Source: JAGWBJ01 sp034423015
GTDB lineage: Bacteria > Chloroflexota > Dehalococcoidia > Lucifugimonadales > JAGWBF01
Assembly: GCA_034423015.1 (NCBI GenBank)
Contig: DAOUJG010000031.1
Coordinates: forward strand, 73,807-137,806
Direction: 5' to 3'
Length of the DNA stretch: 64,000 bases
The position numbers and the translations under genes were made by a program. Below, piece by piece: positions 8,941-16,456 of this stretch (within the stretch, counting starts at the first letter, position 1; every line of letters starts with the position of its first letter). Under the pieces are notes generated by a model that saw only the letters and a program-made list of their open reading frames with translations, was not told the origin of the DNA and did not search any database.

Positions 8941-9020
8941 GAGATCGTCGTGGAAGGGGACGCGATGGTCCCGATGCGCGACGGCGTCTGGCTCGCGACC
9001 TCCGCCAGCCGTAAGCCTAT
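8941..9020 (+). pseudogene. N-terminal scrap of a CocE/NonD-type hydrolase
   Basis: The frame beginning at 8941 reads EIVVEGDAMVPMRDGVWLAT. This closely matches the opening of X-Pro dipeptidyl-peptidase/CocE acyl esterases, which begin with a VMVPMRDGVxLAT motif. The similarity stops after LAT, and the frame then runs into the tRNA genes. I infer a truncated or decayed gene whose 3' part was lost beside the tRNA pair. It is too short to be functional. Confidence 0.4.
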
Positions 9021-9076
9021 GAAGACCGGGGGAAGGGAACATAGGCGCGCGGCCGGTCATACAGCTGAAGGAGGTC

Positions 9077-9151
9077 TGGAGCGGAAGACGGGATTCGAAC
9101 CCGCGACCCTCTCCTTGGCAAGGAGATGCTCTACCACTGAGCCACTTCCGC
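9077..9151 (-). tRNA. tRNA-Gly (anticodon GCC), CCA encoded
   Basis: Read on the minus strand. The acceptor stem is GCGGAAG (9151-9145) with CTTCCGC (9087-9081), then discriminator U (9080) and an encoded CCA (9079-9077). The D arm contains GGCTCAGTGGTAGAGC. The anticodon stem-loop has CTCCTTGCCAAGGAG with GCC at the centre, and the T loop is GGTTCGAATCC. All arms are intact. It is the second gene of a two-tRNA transcript. Confidence 0.97.
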
Positions 9152-9179
9152 CCGTGCCGCGCCTGGGCGCCGGAGGTCC

Positions 9180-9254
9180 TGGTGCCGAGGGGCGGAATCG
9201 AACCGCCGACACGTGGATTTTCAGTCCACTGCTCTACCTCTGAGCTACCTCGGC
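9180..9254 (-). tRNA. tRNA-Phe (anticodon GAA), CCA encoded
   Basis: Read on the minus strand. The acceptor stem is GCCGAGG (9254-9248) with CCTCGGC (9190-9184), then discriminator A (9183) and an encoded CCA (9182-9180). The anticodon loop CTGAAAA carries GAA, and the T arm has GGTTCGATTCC. It precedes tRNA-Gly by 28 bases on the same strand and lies 44 bases downstream of a strong -10. Confidence 0.97.
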
Positions 9255-9297
9255 CGGTCTCGATTCGCCAACGATGGGGCCGACCCCAGTACCATCA

Positions 9298-9326
9298 ATT
9301 ATAGTAGCGGGCCCGGCCGTTTTCAA
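9298..9326 (-). promoter_or_regulatory. Sigma70-type promoter of the tRNA-Phe/tRNA-Gly pair
   Basis: On the minus strand TTGAAA (9326-9321) and a perfect TATAAT (9303-9298) are separated by 17 bases. The spacing and hexamers are near consensus, and the site lies directly upstream of tRNA-Phe. Confidence 0.8.
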
Positions 9327-9345
9327 CAGAAGGGCGGCGCCCCGG

Positions 9346-10353
9346 TCAGACGTTCATCGCCTCTACGGACGCAACGTCAGCCCTCTGGTCCAGCAGCTCC
9401 CGGAACCGCTCGACCTTTCGCGCGTGGTGGCAGGTGGAGCGCTCCAGCAGAGTGTCCAAGGCCTGGGCCGCCGAGAGGGTGTCCTGGTCGACCACCAGCA
9501 GCGGGACCTCCCGCTGCCCGGCCTCGTGGTAGACGTACTGGATCGGCTCGTGACCGCCGGTCAGTATCAGACAGGTGGCGGGACGGGACAGGGCGGCCAT
9601 CTGTATATCGGGCCGGTCGCCCCGAACGATGACGGCCTTGCTCTCCTTGCGCCCGAAGTATGTGTCGCCGCTGTCCATTATGTTGCCGCCGATGAGGAGG
9701 TTCTCCACCAGGTCGCAGCCACGCTCCCGGCCCAAGACCCACCGGCCTCCCAGGTGTTCGGCGATCTGGCCCACGGTCACCGACAGCATGGTCCTGTCCT
9801 CGGGGATGGCCCCAAGGAACTCGATGCCCCTTGCCCGCACCGCCGGGGCGATCTCTTGGAGCGCCTCTCGCTCCTTGTAACGGGTGACCAGGTTGACGAG
9901 GACCCCCGCCAGCCTTTGGCCGAAGGGCTCGCACAGGTCGACGACCCGGTCGCCGCCCAGCCCCTTCTCGTAACGCACCACCAGGAGCACGCCGGCGTCA
10001 AGGGCCTGGGCCAGCCTCACGGCCGGGTCCCCGTCCCCCGGCGTCATGGAGAGGCTGGGGCCCTCCACGATGGTGAGGTCGGTGCTACCCGCAAGCTCCC
10101 GCACAGCGGAGGCTATGCGGTCCATGTCCTCGTCTCCCTGGCCGGAGAGGAGCAGGGGCCCGGGGGAAAGCCCGCCCTGGGGAAGGACGTTGGCGGACAA
10201 GAACCCCACGTCGGGGTCCGCGCCGGCGGATGAGGACAGGGGCTTGAAGTAGGCCACCTTCCGCCCGGCCTCCCTCATGCGGGACGCCAGGGCGGCGGCC
10301 AAGGCCGTCTTGCCGGACCGAGGCCGGTCCGAGGCTATGTAGAGGACGGGCAC
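9346..10353 (-). CDS. P-loop plus DRTGG-domain protein (phosphotransacetylase N-terminal/BioD-like)
   Basis: A 335-residue protein. The N-terminal P-loop domain opens with YIASDRPRSGKT at residues 4-15, which matches the EPRSGKS form found in the N-terminal regulatory part of long phosphotransacetylases and the dethiobiotin-synthetase fold. The C-terminal half is a DRTGG domain (VIVRGDRPDIQMAAL, LILTGGHEP). The catalytic acetyltransferase domain of Pta is absent, so this is a stand-alone sensory or regulatory form. The frame is open to 10410, but the GTG at 10353 has AGAGGTG just upstream and starts right at the domain, so I prefer it. It lies 63 bases downstream of the aldehyde dehydrogenase gene on the same strand. 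Confidence 0.75.
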   Translation of the reverse strand: MPVLYIASDRPRSGKTALAAALASRMREAGRKVAYFKPLSSSAGADPDVGFLSANVLPQGGLSPGPLLLSGQGDEDMDRIASAVRELAGSTDLTIVEGPSLSMTPGDGDPAVRLAQALDAGVLLVVRYEKGLGGDRVVDLCEPFGQRLAGVLVNLVTRYKEREALQEIAPAVRARGIEFLGAIPEDRTMLSVTVGQIAEHLGGRWVLGRERGCDLVENLLIGGNIMDSGDTYFGRKESKAVIVRGDRPDIQMAALSRPATCLILTGGHEPIQYVYHEAGQREVPLLVVDQDTLSAAQALDTLLERSTCHHARKVERFRELLDQRADVASVEAMNV

Positions 10354-10416
10354 GCGGGCACCTCTCGCTGGGTTGGCCTGTATCTTAACACAGGCGCCCC
10401 GCCCCATCACGGGCCT

Positions 10417-11904
10417 TCATATGAACTTGGCCTGGGCCCTGGCGCCGGCGTAGTCGATGTACACGGTGACCACCTCGCTGAAGAAGTTGAGGGCCTCGGT
10501 GCCCTGCTCCCTGGCCCCGGCCCCCGACGCCTTGAGCCCGCCGAAGGGCAGGTGGACCTCGCCGCCCAGGGTGGGCGCGTTGACATGCACTATGCCGGCC
10601 TCGACCTGCTCGGCGTAACGGAACGCCCGGGTCAGGTCCCTGGTATAGATGGAGGACGAGAGGCCAAACTTGACGTTGTTGGCCAGCTCGATGGCCTCTT
10701 CCAGGTCCTGGGCCTTGAAGACCGTCAGGACGGGCCCGAATATCTCCTCCTGGGCGATACGCATGTCGGGGGCCACGTCGGTGAAGATGGTCGGCTGGAC
10801 GTAGTAACCCTCGTCGTACCCGGGCCCCGTTACGGGATGGCCTCCGTAGGCCAGCCGGGCCCCCTCCTCGGCGCCGATGCCGATGTACCCCATCACCGTG
10901 TCGAACTGGTCCTGACTGGACAAGGGGCCGACGGTCACGCTCTCGTCCATGCCGTCGCCCACCTTCAGGGCATCGGTCCGCCGGATGAGCTCGTCCATGA
11001 AGGAGTCGTAGACCGAGGCCTCCACGATGGCCCTGCTGGTGGCGGTGCAACGCTGTCCCGTGGAGCCGAAGGCGCCCTGGACTATGCCGGCCAGGGTCTT
11101 GTCCATGTCGGCATCCTCCAGGACGATGACGGCGTTCTTGCCGCCCATCTCGGCCTGGACCTTCTTGAGGGTGCGGGCCCCCTGGGTGTAGATGCCCGAC
11201 CCGATCTCCGTCGACCCGGTGAAGGAGATGCCGTTGACCTTGGGGTGGGACACCAGGGCGTCGCCGATGACGCCGCCAGGCCCCGTTATCATGTTCAATA
11301 CGCCCGGGGGAATCCCCGCGTCCTCGAAGACCTTCATCAGCTTCACGGCGCTGAGGGGAGTCGAGGATGCGGGCTTGAACACCAGGGTGTTGCCGCATAT
11401 GAGGGCGGGGGCCATCTTCCACTCGGGGATGGCGATGGGGAAGTTCCACGGGGTGATTATGCCCACCACGCCCAGGGGTCTCCTGGTGGTGTACGCCACG
11501 GTGTCCGGGATCTCCGACGGCGTGGTGTAGCCGAACAGCCTGCGGCCCTCGCCCGCGGCGTACTCGGTGATGTTCATCGCCCGCTTCACCTCGCCTCGGG
11601 CATCGGGAAGGGGCTTGCCCTCCTCCAGGGTGATGGTGCGGGCGATCTCCTCGGCCCGCTGGCGCATGATCTCCAGGGCGCGGTACAGCACCTCGGCGCG
11701 CTGGGGGGCCGGCGTGGCGGTCCAGGCGGGGAGGGCTTCGGCCGCGGCCTCGACGGCGGCACGGACGTCCTCCCCCGCGGAGGTCTGGAACTCCCCGAGC
11801 ACCTGGCCTTTTCTGGCGGGGTTGGTGATGGTGTAGGTGCGGCCCGATGAAGACTCGACCCACTTGCCGCCTATGTGATTGAGATGGGTCTCGACGTCGG
11901 CCAT
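10417..11904 (-). CDS. NAD(P)-dependent aldehyde dehydrogenase
   Basis: A 495-residue ALDH-superfamily enzyme. The cofactor-binding segment ITPWNFPIAIP is at about 150-160, the GSTEIG turn at about 230, the general-base glutamate in EMGGKNAVIV at about 252, and the catalytic cysteine in GSTGQRCTATS at about 286. Length and motif order are standard for the tetrameric family, nearest in flavour to alpha-ketoglutaric-semialdehyde or succinate-semialdehyde dehydrogenases, though the substrate cannot be fixed. A purine-rich GGAGGCAGG precedes the ATG. It reads away from the ThDP decarboxylase operon, sharing a 112-base intergenic region with it, which hints at a shared pathway from 2-oxo acid to aldehyde to acid. 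Confidence 0.93.
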   Translation of the reverse strand: MADVETHLNHIGGKWVESSSGRTYTITNPARKGQVLGEFQTSAGEDVRAAVEAAAEALPAWTATPAPQRAEVLYRALEIMRQRAEEIARTITLEEGKPLPDARGEVKRAMNITEYAAGEGRRLFGYTTPSEIPDTVAYTTRRPLGVVGIITPWNFPIAIPEWKMAPALICGNTLVFKPASSTPLSAVKLMKVFEDAGIPPGVLNMITGPGGVIGDALVSHPKVNGISFTGSTEIGSGIYTQGARTLKKVQAEMGGKNAVIVLEDADMDKTLAGIVQGAFGSTGQRCTATSRAIVEASVYDSFMDELIRRTDALKVGDGMDESVTVGPLSSQDQFDTVMGYIGIGAEEGARLAYGGHPVTGPGYDEGYYVQPTIFTDVAPDMRIAQEEIFGPVLTVFKAQDLEEAIELANNVKFGLSSSIYTRDLTRAFRYAEQVEAGIVHVNAPTLGGEVHLPFGGLKASGAGAREQGTEALNFFSEVVTVYIDYAGARAQAKFI

Positions 11905-12016
11905 GGCCTGCCTCCTCAGGGCGCCAAGAAGAACGCTGGCTGGTCCGGGTTATTGCGACCCGCATACGGTACCACAAGGCAGCCATCCAGGGAAAGGGAT
12001 GGCCGGGGCGCCTCGA

Positions 12017-12045
12017 TTGACAGCCCCTCCGGGCGGCGATACAAT
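12017..12045 (+). promoter_or_regulatory. Near-consensus promoter of the ThDP decarboxylase/cyclase operon
   Basis: A perfect -35 TTGACA (12017-12022) and TACAAT (12040-12045) are spaced by 17 bases, 30 bases before the first start codon at 12075. Confidence 0.8.
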
Positions 12046-12074
12046 CCCCGTGCCCGTCCTCCAGCCACGCCGTC

Positions 12075-12587
12075 ATGCCTGTATCCGTCGCCAATTCAAG
12101 GCTCATCTACGACGTCCTCAAGTCCCTGGACGTGAGGCTCGTGTCGGCCCTGCCGGAGACGTGGCTGGTGCACCTGATCCGCATGGCCGAAGACGACCCG
12201 GAGGTCACCCTCATCCGGCTGAACAAGGAGGAGGAGGGGGTCGGCGTGTCGGCGGGCGCCCACTTCGCCGGCGTCAAGTCGGCCATGCTGATGCAGAACC
12301 ACGGGTTCCTGGCATCGGTCAACGGCGTCGTCTCCCTGGCCCAGCTCTACCGCATCCCCCTGCTGATGCTCATCAGCCACCGGGGGGAGATGGGCGAGCG
12401 GGACCCATGGCAGACCGAGGGAGGTCTGGTGACCGAGCCGCTCCTGAGGGCCCTGGGCATCCCCTACCGCAAGCTCTCGGACCCGGACAGCCTGGCCCGC
12501 GACATCGGCAGCGCCCAGACGCTGGCTGAGAGCTCCCTAAGGCCCGTCGCCCTCCTGATGACCCGGGAGCTGATGTGGGAGGAGTGA
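12075..12587 (+). CDS. Sulfopyruvate/phosphonopyruvate decarboxylase-type alpha (Pyr) subunit
   Basis: A 170-residue Pyr domain of a two-subunit thiamine-diphosphate decarboxylase. The cofactor-activating glutamate lies in LNKEEEGVGVSAGAHFAG (about 51-68), followed by SAMLMQNHGFLASVNGV, a typical Pyr-domain segment. Stand-alone Pyr and PP subunits of this size are found in sulfopyruvate decarboxylase (ComD/ComE), and fused versions in phosphonopyruvate decarboxylase. It converts a 3-sulfo- or phosphono-2-oxo acid to the aldehyde by family analogy. The stop overlaps the start of the beta subunit by one base (TGATG), which implies translational coupling. The substrate is not certain. Confidence 0.8.
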   Translation: MPVSVANSRLIYDVLKSLDVRLVSALPETWLVHLIRMAEDDPEVTLIRLNKEEEGVGVSAGAHFAGVKSAMLMQNHGFLASVNGVVSLAQLYRIPLLMLISHRGEMGERDPWQTEGGLVTEPLLRALGIPYRKLSDPDSLARDIGSAQTLAESSLRPVALLMTRELMWEE

Positions 12588-13162
12588 TGCGCCGCGCCGA
12601 CGCCCTGGAGGCCATCTACCCGCTGCTCCAGGACCGTATCGTGGTCACCAACATGGGCGCGGCGGCCGTGGAGCTGTACTCCCTGGGGCACCGGGAGAGC
12701 TTCTTCTACCTGGAGCACGCCATGGGGCTGGCCTCCTCCATCGGGCTGGGCCTCGCCCTCTGCCTCCCCAAGCAGCCGGTGGTCGTGGTGGACGGGGACG
12801 GCTCGGTGCTCATGAACCTGGGGGGCCTCAGCACGTTGGCGAGGTACCGGCCGCCCAACCTGGTCCACGTCATCTTCGACAACGAGAGCCTCCTCTCCGT
12901 GGGGGGCTTTCCCACGGCGACGTCGACGGGCACCGACCTGGCGCACGTGGCCAGGGGGTCGGGCATCGAGCACGTGGAGACGGTCCTCACCCTGGAGGAC
13001 CTGAAGGGGGCCTTTGCCCGGGCCGTGGATGGGGGGGCAACCTCGGTCATCGTGGCCAAGGTGGAGGCGGTGGGGCCGCCGGGCTTCGCCATGGACGTGG
13101 GCCTCCTGGAGAACCGGTTCCAGTTCCAGCGCTACATCCAAGGACTGAGGGCGGGACAATGA
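12587..13162 (+). CDS. Sulfopyruvate/phosphonopyruvate decarboxylase-type beta (PP) subunit
   Basis: A 191-residue PP domain that binds the pyrophosphate of thiamine diphosphate. The ThDP motif begins VVVDGDGSVLMNLGG and closes with HVIFDNES (GDG to N about 26 residues). The upstream HAMGLASSIGLGLAL helix is typical of the family. I chose the ATG at 12587 because GGAGG sits 5 bases upstream inside the alpha-subunit end; a GTG four codons earlier is possible. The stop overlaps the cyclase start as ATGA. Together with the preceding gene it forms the alpha/beta active-site dimer. Confidence 0.82.
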   Translation: MRRADALEAIYPLLQDRIVVTNMGAAAVELYSLGHRESFFYLEHAMGLASSIGLGLALCLPKQPVVVVDGDGSVLMNLGGLSTLARYRPPNLVHVIFDNESLLSVGGFPTATSTGTDLAHVARGSGIEHVETVLTLEDLKGAFARAVDGGATSVIVAKVEAVGPPGFAMDVGLLENRFQFQRYIQGLRAGQ

Positions 13163-13938
13163 GCGACACCATCGACTCGCTGATCCAGGGAATACGGGGC
13201 GGAGGGCTCCGGGTAATCGACCTGACCCAGCCCTTGAACGCGGACACGCCCATAATCGAGCTGCCTCCCCAGTGGGGCCAGACCCCGGGGTTCACCCTGA
13301 AGGAGATATCCCGCTACGACGAGAGGGGGCCGTTCTGGTACTGGAACTCCTTCGAGACGGGCGAGCACACGGGCACGCACCTGGACGCGCCGGCCCACTG
13401 GGCCACGGGCCGGGACAAGAGCACCGTGGACAGGATACCCGTGTCGAGCTTCATCGGGCCCGGGGTGGTCATCGAGATGCGGGATGAGTGCCGGGCCAAC
13501 CCCGACGCCCTGCTGACGCCGGACCACCTGCACCGGTGGGAGAGCCGCAACGGCGAGATACCCGCGGGCGCCTGGGTGCTGGCCCGCACGGGATGGGCCG
13601 AACGCTTCTCGGACCCGGCCGCCTACAAGAACGCGGGAGAGGACGGCGTGCCCCACGTACCAGGCATCTCCAAGGAGGCGGCGGAGCTCCTGACCGGGCA
13701 GCGGGACGTGCTGGGGGTGGGGGTGGAGACCGTGGGCACCGACGCTGGCATGGCCGGCACCTTCGACCCGCCCTTTCCCAACCACAACATCATGCACGGG
13801 GCGGGCCGCATGGGGCTCACCAGCCTGGCCAACCTGGACCAGCTACCCGAGGCCGGCTCGGTGGTCATAGCGCTGCCCCTCAAGATCGAGGACGGGTCCG
13901 GGTCCCCCGCCCGGGTGATAGCCCTGGTGGCGGGCTAG
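13159..13938 (+). CDS. Cyclase family protein (kynurenine-formamidase-like metal hydrolase)
   Basis: A 259-residue member of the cyclase family. The signature HTGTHLDAPAHW is at about residues 72-83 and supplies the HxGTHxDxxxH metal ligands. IDLTQPLN at about 20-27 is the usual opening strand, and GVGVETVGTDAG (about 185-196) and NHNIMHGAG (about 208-216) are family landmarks. Relatives hydrolyse N-formylkynurenine, isatin and related amides or lactones. It is the third gene of the operon, with a 4-base overlap with the decarboxylase beta subunit. The set therefore probably opens or processes a ring compound feeding the 2-oxo-acid decarboxylase. The pairing is suggestive, and the substrate is unknown. 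Confidence 0.85.
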   Translation: MSDTIDSLIQGIRGGGLRVIDLTQPLNADTPIIELPPQWGQTPGFTLKEISRYDERGPFWYWNSFETGEHTGTHLDAPAHWATGRDKSTVDRIPVSSFIGPGVVIEMRDECRANPDALLTPDHLHRWESRNGEIPAGAWVLARTGWAERFSDPAAYKNAGEDGVPHVPGISKEAAELLTGQRDVLGVGVETVGTDAGMAGTFDPPFPNHNIMHGAGRMGLTSLANLDQLPEAGSVVIALPLKIEDGSGSPARVIALVAG

Positions 13939-14058
13939 CGGTCCTCCCCAACACACTGCCGGTCCAAGACAGCCCCACTGTTGCCAGACCAGGGACGATT
14001 CGACTTAAGGCTCACCGAGTCACGTCTGACAACCAGTCCCACCGCCCTTGACAGGCGA

Positions 14059-14127
14059 TACTATTACGGGAGAGCCACCATTCGGGACATCAGGGAGTTT
14101 CTGGAAGCGATAGGAGTGACCCCCTAA
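14059..14127 (+). pseudogene. HicA toxin C-terminal remnant
   Basis: In the frame that ends TAA at 14125-14127 the last residues read ATIRDIREFLEAIGVTP, which resembles the C-terminal helix of HicA mRNA interferases. The frame extends back to a TAG at 13936-13938 but contains no ATG or GTG, and the upstream part does not look like HicA. The catalytic histidine region is missing. The TAA overlaps the hicB ATG by one base, exactly as in intact hicAB operons. I read this as a toxin that has been lost apart from its tail. Confidence 0.45.
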
Positions 14128-14462
14128 TGGAATACAAGGGCTATATCGCGGCCATCGAATACGACGAATCGGTAGACCTCTTGCATGGGCGTGTGGTCAA
14201 CGCAGGCGCCGGCCCGGTGGCCACCTTCGAGGCCGCCGACGTAGAAGGACTGAAACGAGGGTTTCGCACCTCCATCGATCAATATCTTGCCCTGTGCGAG
14301 GAGCAAGGCATCGCACCTCAGAAGCCCTTCTCGGGGAAAGCCCTCCTTCGTTTGGGGCCCAGCCTGCATGGCCAGGTGACTCTGGCGGCCAAAGAGGACG
14401 GCATGACGTTGAATGCCTGGATCAAACAGGCCCTGGAAGAAAAAATGAGGCTTCGTACCTAG
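14127..14462 (+). CDS. hicB: HicB-family antitoxin (orphan)
   Basis: A 111-residue HicB protein. The N-terminal partial RNase-H-like fold shows YKGYIAAIEYDESVDLLHGRV at the start, then FEAADVEGLKRGFRTSIDQY. The C-terminal part (LHGQVTLAAKEDGMTLNAWI, about 80-99) is a ribbon-helix-helix DNA-binding domain. It would normally neutralise HicA and repress its own operon. Here only a HicA tail is visible upstream, so it is either an orphan regulator or a relic. GGAG lies 9 bases before the ATG inside the remnant. A strong hairpin follows 60 bases downstream. Confidence 0.8.
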   Translation: MEYKGYIAAIEYDESVDLLHGRVVNAGAGPVATFEAADVEGLKRGFRTSIDQYLALCEEQGIAPQKPFSGKALLRLGPSLHGQVTLAAKEDGMTLNAWIKQALEEKMRLRT

Positions 14463-14521
14463 CGACCAAAGCCTGAGGCGCGCTAAGCCGGCGGAGCAAC
14501 CGGGCTTGTCCCCAGGACAAG

Positions 14522-14552
14522 CACAGGGGCGGGCCTGATGCCCGCCCCTGTG
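14522..14552. terminator. Bidirectional hairpin between convergent genes
   Basis: A perfect 13-base stem (CACAGGGGCGGGC / GCCCGCCCCTGTG) with a 5-base loop lies between hicB (plus) and the dienelactone hydrolase gene (minus). There is no strong T-run on either side, so termination would rely on the stem or on Rho. Confidence 0.65.
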
Positions 14553-14584
14553 TGTTCCCATCCTGTCCTAAGAGGATCAGGCCA

Positions 14585-15370
14585 TCAGGCCGCGGCCTTG
14601 ACCGGAGCCAGGTACTTGGCGAACCAGCCCAGGGTCTTCTCCCAGGCGTCCTTGGCCGACGCCTCGTGGTAGCTGTCCCGTTCGTCGCAGAAGAAGCCGT
14701 GACCGGCCCCCTGGTACATGTGGGACTCGAAGGTCTTCCCCGCCGCCTTCATGGCGGCCTCGATCTTGCTCACGTCGTCGGGCGTGGGGTTGGCGTCCTG
14801 GTCACCGAACAGGCCCAGCATCGGGCAGCTCACCTGGGCGGTGCGCTCGAAGGGAGTCGGGCCCGTGCCCCAGATGGCCATGGTATTGCCGCCATAGAAG
14901 TTCACCGCCGCCGACAGCCCCTTGCACGCAGCCGCCGCCAGGTAGGTGATGCGCCCCCCGGCGCAGAACCCCACGATGCCGATCTTGTCGTTGACCACCC
15001 GGGGGTGGTTGCGCAGCCAGTCGATGGTGGTCTGGATGTCCAGGATGAGCTCCTGGTCCTTCCAGCGGCCCACCGCCGCGTTCCTCTCGTCGCCGTCAGG
15101 GGCGCCGGGATATCCGAACTCCGGGTTGGTGCCCCGGACCTCCTCGTTGGCGCCGACCCGATGGAACAGGGCGGGCGCGACTGCGAAGTATCCCGCGGCG
15201 GCGAAGCGGTCAGCCACGTTCTGGATGTGGTGGTTGACCCCGAACACCTCCTGGATGACTATGACCGCCGGATGCCTTCCCGGCTCGTTGGGCTGGGCGA
15301 CGTAGGTCGCCATATCGTCCAGCAAGGTGCCTCCGGACTCCACTCTCTGGATCTCCCAAAAAGATGCCAT
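14585..15370 (-). CDS. Dienelactone hydrolase family protein
   Basis: A 261-residue alpha/beta hydrolase of the DLH family. The QEVFG segment (about 41-45) supplies the glutamate that interacts with the nucleophile. The nucleophile elbow GFCAGG has cysteine at about residue 130, the acid is in GDQDANPTPDD (about 203), and the histidine is in GAGHGFF (about 235). The Cys-Asp-His triad is complete. It would hydrolyse dienelactone or another small ester or lactone in the cytoplasm. The start at MASFWE is set by AAAGGAGA about 6 bases upstream, although the frame is open 27 codons further. It ends at the shared hairpin with hicB. Confidence 0.88.
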   Translation of the reverse strand: MASFWEIQRVESGGTLLDDMATYVAQPNEPGRHPAVIVIQEVFGVNHHIQNVADRFAAAGYFAVAPALFHRVGANEEVRGTNPEFGYPGAPDGDERNAAVGRWKDQELILDIQTTIDWLRNHPRVVNDKIGIVGFCAGGRITYLAAAACKGLSAAVNFYGGNTMAIWGTGPTPFERTAQVSCPMLGLFGDQDANPTPDDVSKIEAAMKAAGKTFESHMYQGAGHGFFCDERDSYHEASAKDAWEKTLGWFAKYLAPVKAAA

Positions 15371-15469
15371 CCGATTCTCCTTTCGCCGCAGTTTCGGTTT
15401 CCTGATCCCTTGGTTTGGAGGGATTTTAGCAGAACGACCCAGGCTATTCAACCTGACAAGACTCGGCCT

Positions 15470-16456
15470 CTACTGGAGCCTGCCCGCCGCCCGCCAGGCC
15501 AGGGCGGCCGCGCCCAGCAGGCCCACGTCGTCCCCCAGGGGGCTCACCTCCAGCCTGTAGCCCAACCTGTGGACGTGGGGCATGGCGTGGGCGCGGATGT
15601 AGTCCTCCACGGCGGGACGCAGGTAATCCCAGTTCTGGCTGACGGCGCCTCCCAGGACTATGACGTCGGGGTCCAAAACGTGGAGGACGTTGACCAGTCC
15701 GGCTCCCAGGGCCCGGGACACTCCCTGCAGGATGTCCTCCGCCAGCGGGTCGCCCCGCCCGGCCGCGTCGAACACCATGGCCGCGGTCGCCCGGTCCGGG
15801 TCTCCGCCGGCGGCCTCGGCAACGAGGGACCGGGGCGCTTCCGGCAGGCGCTCCCGGGCCATGCGCGCGATCCCGGTGCCCGAGGCCAGCTCCTCCAGGC
15901 AGCCGGAGCCGCCGCACTTGCACCGCACGCCGTTCCAGTCGATGGTCATGTGCCCGACCTCGCCGGCCATTCCGTGGGCGCCCCACAGGGGCTGTCCCGC
16001 GACGACGATGCCCGCGCCTACGCCCGTGCTGACGGTTACGTACACCAGCATCTCCGCGCCCGCGCCGGCGCCATAGACGTACTCGCCCAGCGCGGCCAGG
16101 GTCGCGTCGTTGCCGGTGACGACGGGCCACCGGAGCCTGCCGCCCCACAGGGCCTTGAAAGACACCCCGTCCAGGTCGGGGATGTTGGGCGGCCTGTACA
16201 TGGTCCCGGTCTCCGGGTCCACTGGCCCGGCAAGGCCGAGGCCGACGCCTGCAACCGGCATCCCGGCCGCCCGGGAGATACCCTCCTCCAGGGCCGCCTC
16301 CACGTTGCGGAGGACAGCGTCCCTGCCCTCCCGGGAGCCCGTCGGCCGGCGCTCCCGCCACACCACCCGGCCCGCCAGGTCCACGATGGCCACCCTGACC
16401 CAGCTGCCGCCCAGGTCCATGGCGATGACCACCTCGCCCTCACGGGCCCTAGCCAT
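15470..16456 (-). CDS. ROK-family sugar kinase (glucokinase-like)
   Basis: A 328-residue ROK protein. The phosphate-binding opening AMDLGGSWVRVAIVD is at about 12-26, the catalytic region VTGNDATLAALGEY (Asp of GNDA) at about 113-126, and the GEVGHMTID segment at about 165-173. The zinc-binding CKCGGSGCLE motif is at about 179-188. No N-terminal helix-turn-helix is present, so it is a kinase rather than a ROK repressor, and it phosphorylates glucose or a similar hexose. Its ATG overlaps the stop of the TlpA-like gene by 8 bases, so it is the last gene of the cytochrome-biogenesis transcript, an odd partner for a sugar kinase. Confidence 0.88.
   Translation of the reverse strand: MARAREGEVVIAMDLGGSWVRVAIVDLAGRVVWRERRPTGSREGRDAVLRNVEAALEEGISRAAGMPVAGVGLGLAGPVDPETGTMYRPPNIPDLDGVSFKALWGGRLRWPVVTGNDATLAALGEYVYGAGAGAEMLVYVTVSTGVGAGIVVAGQPLWGAHGMAGEVGHMTIDWNGVRCKCGGSGCLEELASGTGIARMARERLPEAPRSLVAEAAGGDPDRATAAMVFDAAGRGDPLAEDILQGVSRALGAGLVNVLHVLDPDVIVLGGAVSQNWDYLRPAVEDYIRAHAMPHVHRLGYRLEVSPLGDDVGLLGAAALAWRAAGRLQ

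Noticed and set aside
8950..9632. Open frames overlapping the tRNA genes
   Set aside because: The tRNAs are structurally perfect, and the frames read through them and have no family match.
10385..12106. A 573-codon minus-strand frame over the aldehyde dehydrogenase
   Set aside because: It is a shifted frame of the ALDH gene with Arg/Pro/Gly-rich nonsense translation.
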